From Planctomycetaceae bacterium (lineage in GTDB: Bacteria; Planctomycetota; Planctomycetia; Planctomycetales; Planctomycetaceae), in assembly GCA_021732995.1 (NCBI GenBank), contig JAKFWA010000033.1, positions 1 through 34,312 on the forward strand: DNA of 34,312 bases, given 5' to 3'. Under the pieces are notes generated by a model, which saw only the letters and a program-made list of their open reading frames with translations, had not been told where the DNA came from and searched no databases. Positions within the stretch are counted from its first letter, which is position 1; every line of letters starts with the position of its first letter. A program made the position numbers and the translations under genes. Shown piece after piece: positions 32,999 to 34,312 of this stretch.

Positions 32999-33673
32999 TC
33001 ATTTCGGTTGCGCGAAGAACGCTCCCCAAGGAAACTCGTGGCGGTAAATGCTTACCGTATGCGTGGCGGCCAACGCCCGCTCGATTCGGGGGATGCTGTC
33101 GAAGTAGTGCCACTCACCGACGATGTAGCCTACGCGCTGCAGGTAGTTGTGGTGGCACAGATCTTCGAGGATGTCGGCTTCTGCTCCTTCACAGTCAAGC
33201 TTCAACAAGTCCAATTGCGGCGAATTGTACTGTGATAGCAGTTGCAGGACATCGCCGGCGCGGACGGTATATGACTGCCGATCTGTTGGAATTGGCGTAA
33301 ACTGTGAAACAACCTCAGCAATGAAATTGGCTGCCGGATTCTGATCTGAGGACGACATCAAAGTGACCGATGACGGTCCGCCGACGGGCACCAATGCCTG
33401 GGGATGCCAGTGTTGTCCTTTGGCAGGTGCTGTGTTGAGATGCCAGTAGGGTGCGGCGCTCGGATCGGGCTCGACCGCGATAACTTGGGCAGCCGGCCAG
33501 AGCTGTTTGACAAGTCGCGTAAATGATCCGATGTGCGCGCCGACGTCCAACGCCCACGTCACTGAAACACCACTTTTATGCAGGACGCGAAGGCGATACT
33601 CGTCTCTGACGAAGACCGATGTAGCAATTTCCTGATCCCACGCGTTACGAATCCACATCTTCTGCATGGACAT
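32999..33673 (-). CDS. FkbM family SAM-dependent methyltransferase
   Basis: This 224-residue protein is an FkbM-type methyltransferase, a family that often O-methylates sugars or small molecules using S-adenosylmethionine. Motif I is ALDVGAHIGSFT at residues 41-52, followed by the acidic VEPDPS at 67-72 that should bind the ribose of SAM. The family's late motif is LLKLDCEGAEADIL at about 157-170. The ATG at 33673 (MSMQKM) and one two codons later are both possible; neither has a strong ribosome binding site, and the start lies just six bases after the stop of the upstream glycosyltransferase, so translation is probably coupled. Its neighbour suggests a glycan substrate; this is inference. 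Confidence 0.9.
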   Translation of the reverse strand: MSMQKMWIRNAWDQEIATSVFVRDEYRLRVLHKSGVSVTWALDVGAHIGSFTRLVKQLWPAAQVIAVEPDPSAAPYWHLNTAPAKGQHWHPQALVPVGGPSSVTLMSSSDQNPAANFIAEVVSQFTPIPTDRQSYTVRAGDVLQLLSQYNSPQLDLLKLDCEGAEADILEDLCHHNYLQRVGYIVGEWHYFDSIPRIERALAATHTVSIYRHEFPWGAFFAQPK

Positions 33674-33679
33674 GTTGTT

Positions 33680-34312
33680 TTAGGTCTGATTGAGCCAATG
33701 AGAATTCAGCCTCAGCGAGGCTAGTTCATGGACGGTTCGAAAACAGAAAGCTTCGAGTGGGAACTGAGGGTGAAATTGGTTCTGCCGATTTCGTTGGGGA
33801 GTCGCCTGAAACTTCAAATCAGGCAGTCGAAATTTGTCGTGTACGCGATGAATGAATAATGTTTGGCCGCGGTCATCGAACTGGCGAATCGCGACGGAAT
33901 CGAATCTGGAATGTGGCCAGCAGCGGGCATGAGTGCGGCCGATCCGTTGCCATGCCATGGGGAAGGTGTCTTTATCACCATACAGAATGCGATACACAAA
34001 GTCGGCTTGTTCGTTGTAAAGTCCGGCGATATGTAATTCGCGCCAGCACGCTATTTTATTGATGAGCAACTGACCTGATTCCGTCGGCAGACCATCAAAT
34101 GGTTTCACTCCGAAGATCTCCCATGCACACTCGGGAATCATTAGCGAGTTGGTGGGGAGATCCGGCCAGAAGATGGCGCCCTGATCCCGATACTGCGGCC
34201 AGTCGAAGAGGAATTCCGGGTTGCGTGTGGGGTAGCTGTCTGCATCCAGCAATAATACCTCTTGGAAAGAGCAGTTCAGTAGCGCAAACGACTTGAGCTG
34301 CCAGCCTTTCCA
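33680..34312 (-). CDS. MNN1-like glycosyltransferase, partial (5' end outside)
   Basis: Only the last 210 codons lie in the window; the start is beyond 34312. The visible part begins WKGWQLKSFALLNCSFQEVLLLDADSYP, which holds a DxD-type metal site (DAD) as in GT-A enzymes, followed by NPEFLFDWPQYRDQGAIFWPDL. This arrangement is typical of the fungal-style alpha-1,3-mannosyltransferase (MNN1) family, which also occurs in some bacteria. The middle has FGVKPFDGLPTESGQLLINK, matching the family's acceptor region. The C-terminal 60 residues are less conserved. It precedes the FkbM gene by six bases on the same strand, so the two are likely co-transcribed and work on the same glycan. Donor and acceptor are unknown; 'mannosyl' is only by family. 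Confidence 0.82.
   Translation of the reverse strand, partial: WKGWQLKSFALLNCSFQEVLLLDADSYPTRNPEFLFDWPQYRDQGAIFWPDLPTNSLMIPECAWEIFGVKPFDGLPTESGQLLINKIACWRELHIAGLYNEQADFVYRILYGDKDTFPMAWQRIGRTHARCWPHSRFDSVAIRQFDDRGQTLFIHRVHDKFRLPDLKFQATPQRNRQNQFHPQFPLEAFCFRTVHELASLRLNSHWLNQT

Overview
The window looks like chromosomal DNA of a Planctomycetota bacterium. The evidence is a set of families largely specific to that phylum: two tandem DUF1501 proteins, a PSCyt1/PSCyt2/LamG/PSD1 cytochrome-type protein, and long secreted proteins of unknown function. The DNA is G+C-rich, genes are loosely packed on both strands, and several gaps hold palindromic repeats. No rRNA, tRNA, CRISPR array, transposase or phage gene was recognised.

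Layout. (1) 1-1230, minus: a GT4 glycosyltransferase whose frame is still open at the window edge. (2) 1231-1756: a gene-free stretch with a strong nested palindrome. (3) 1757-9022: two DUF1501 proteins and the PSD1-type protein on plus, with a D-2-hydroxyacid dehydrogenase on the opposite strand between them. (4) 9108-12044: a Cys-rich lipoprotein, a palindrome cluster, then a stress-related minus-strand set (Dps ferritin, GNAT acetyltransferase, Hsp20). (5) purH (minus), divergent from an ATP-grasp protein (plus). (6) 14915-19878: flagellar rod and ring genes flgF-flgG-flgA-flgH-flgI. (7) 20153-24660: two CPA2-type cation/proton antiporters, the first fused to TrkA-N, a CBS pair and a PTS EIIA-like domain. 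(8) 24831-31183: a secreted Lys-rich protein closed by a clear terminator, a FabG-like SDR, an 843-residue secreted propeller-like protein, and a second SDR resembling L-fucose dehydrogenases. (9) 31229-32929: a large integral membrane protein of unknown function behind a long leader that carries a possible 14-codon ORF. (10) 32999-34312, minus: an FkbM methyltransferase and a partial MNN1-like glycosyltransferase.

How the genes work together. The flagellar genes form one ordered unit for the distal rod and the L and P rings. The DUF1501 and PSD1 proteins probably work together in the cell envelope, as these families usually co-occur, but their reaction is unknown. The two antiporters probably both handle K+ or Na+ against H+, with different regulatory tails. 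Dps, Hsp20 and the acetyltransferase lie on one strand but have separate leaders. The genes at both ends point to surface glycan synthesis.

The points most worth a second look are the antiporter-TrkA-CBS-EIIA fusion, the nested palindromes that share one design, the possible leader peptide before the membrane protein, the inverted repeat upstream of hsp20, and the FlgH that appears to lack a normal lipobox.
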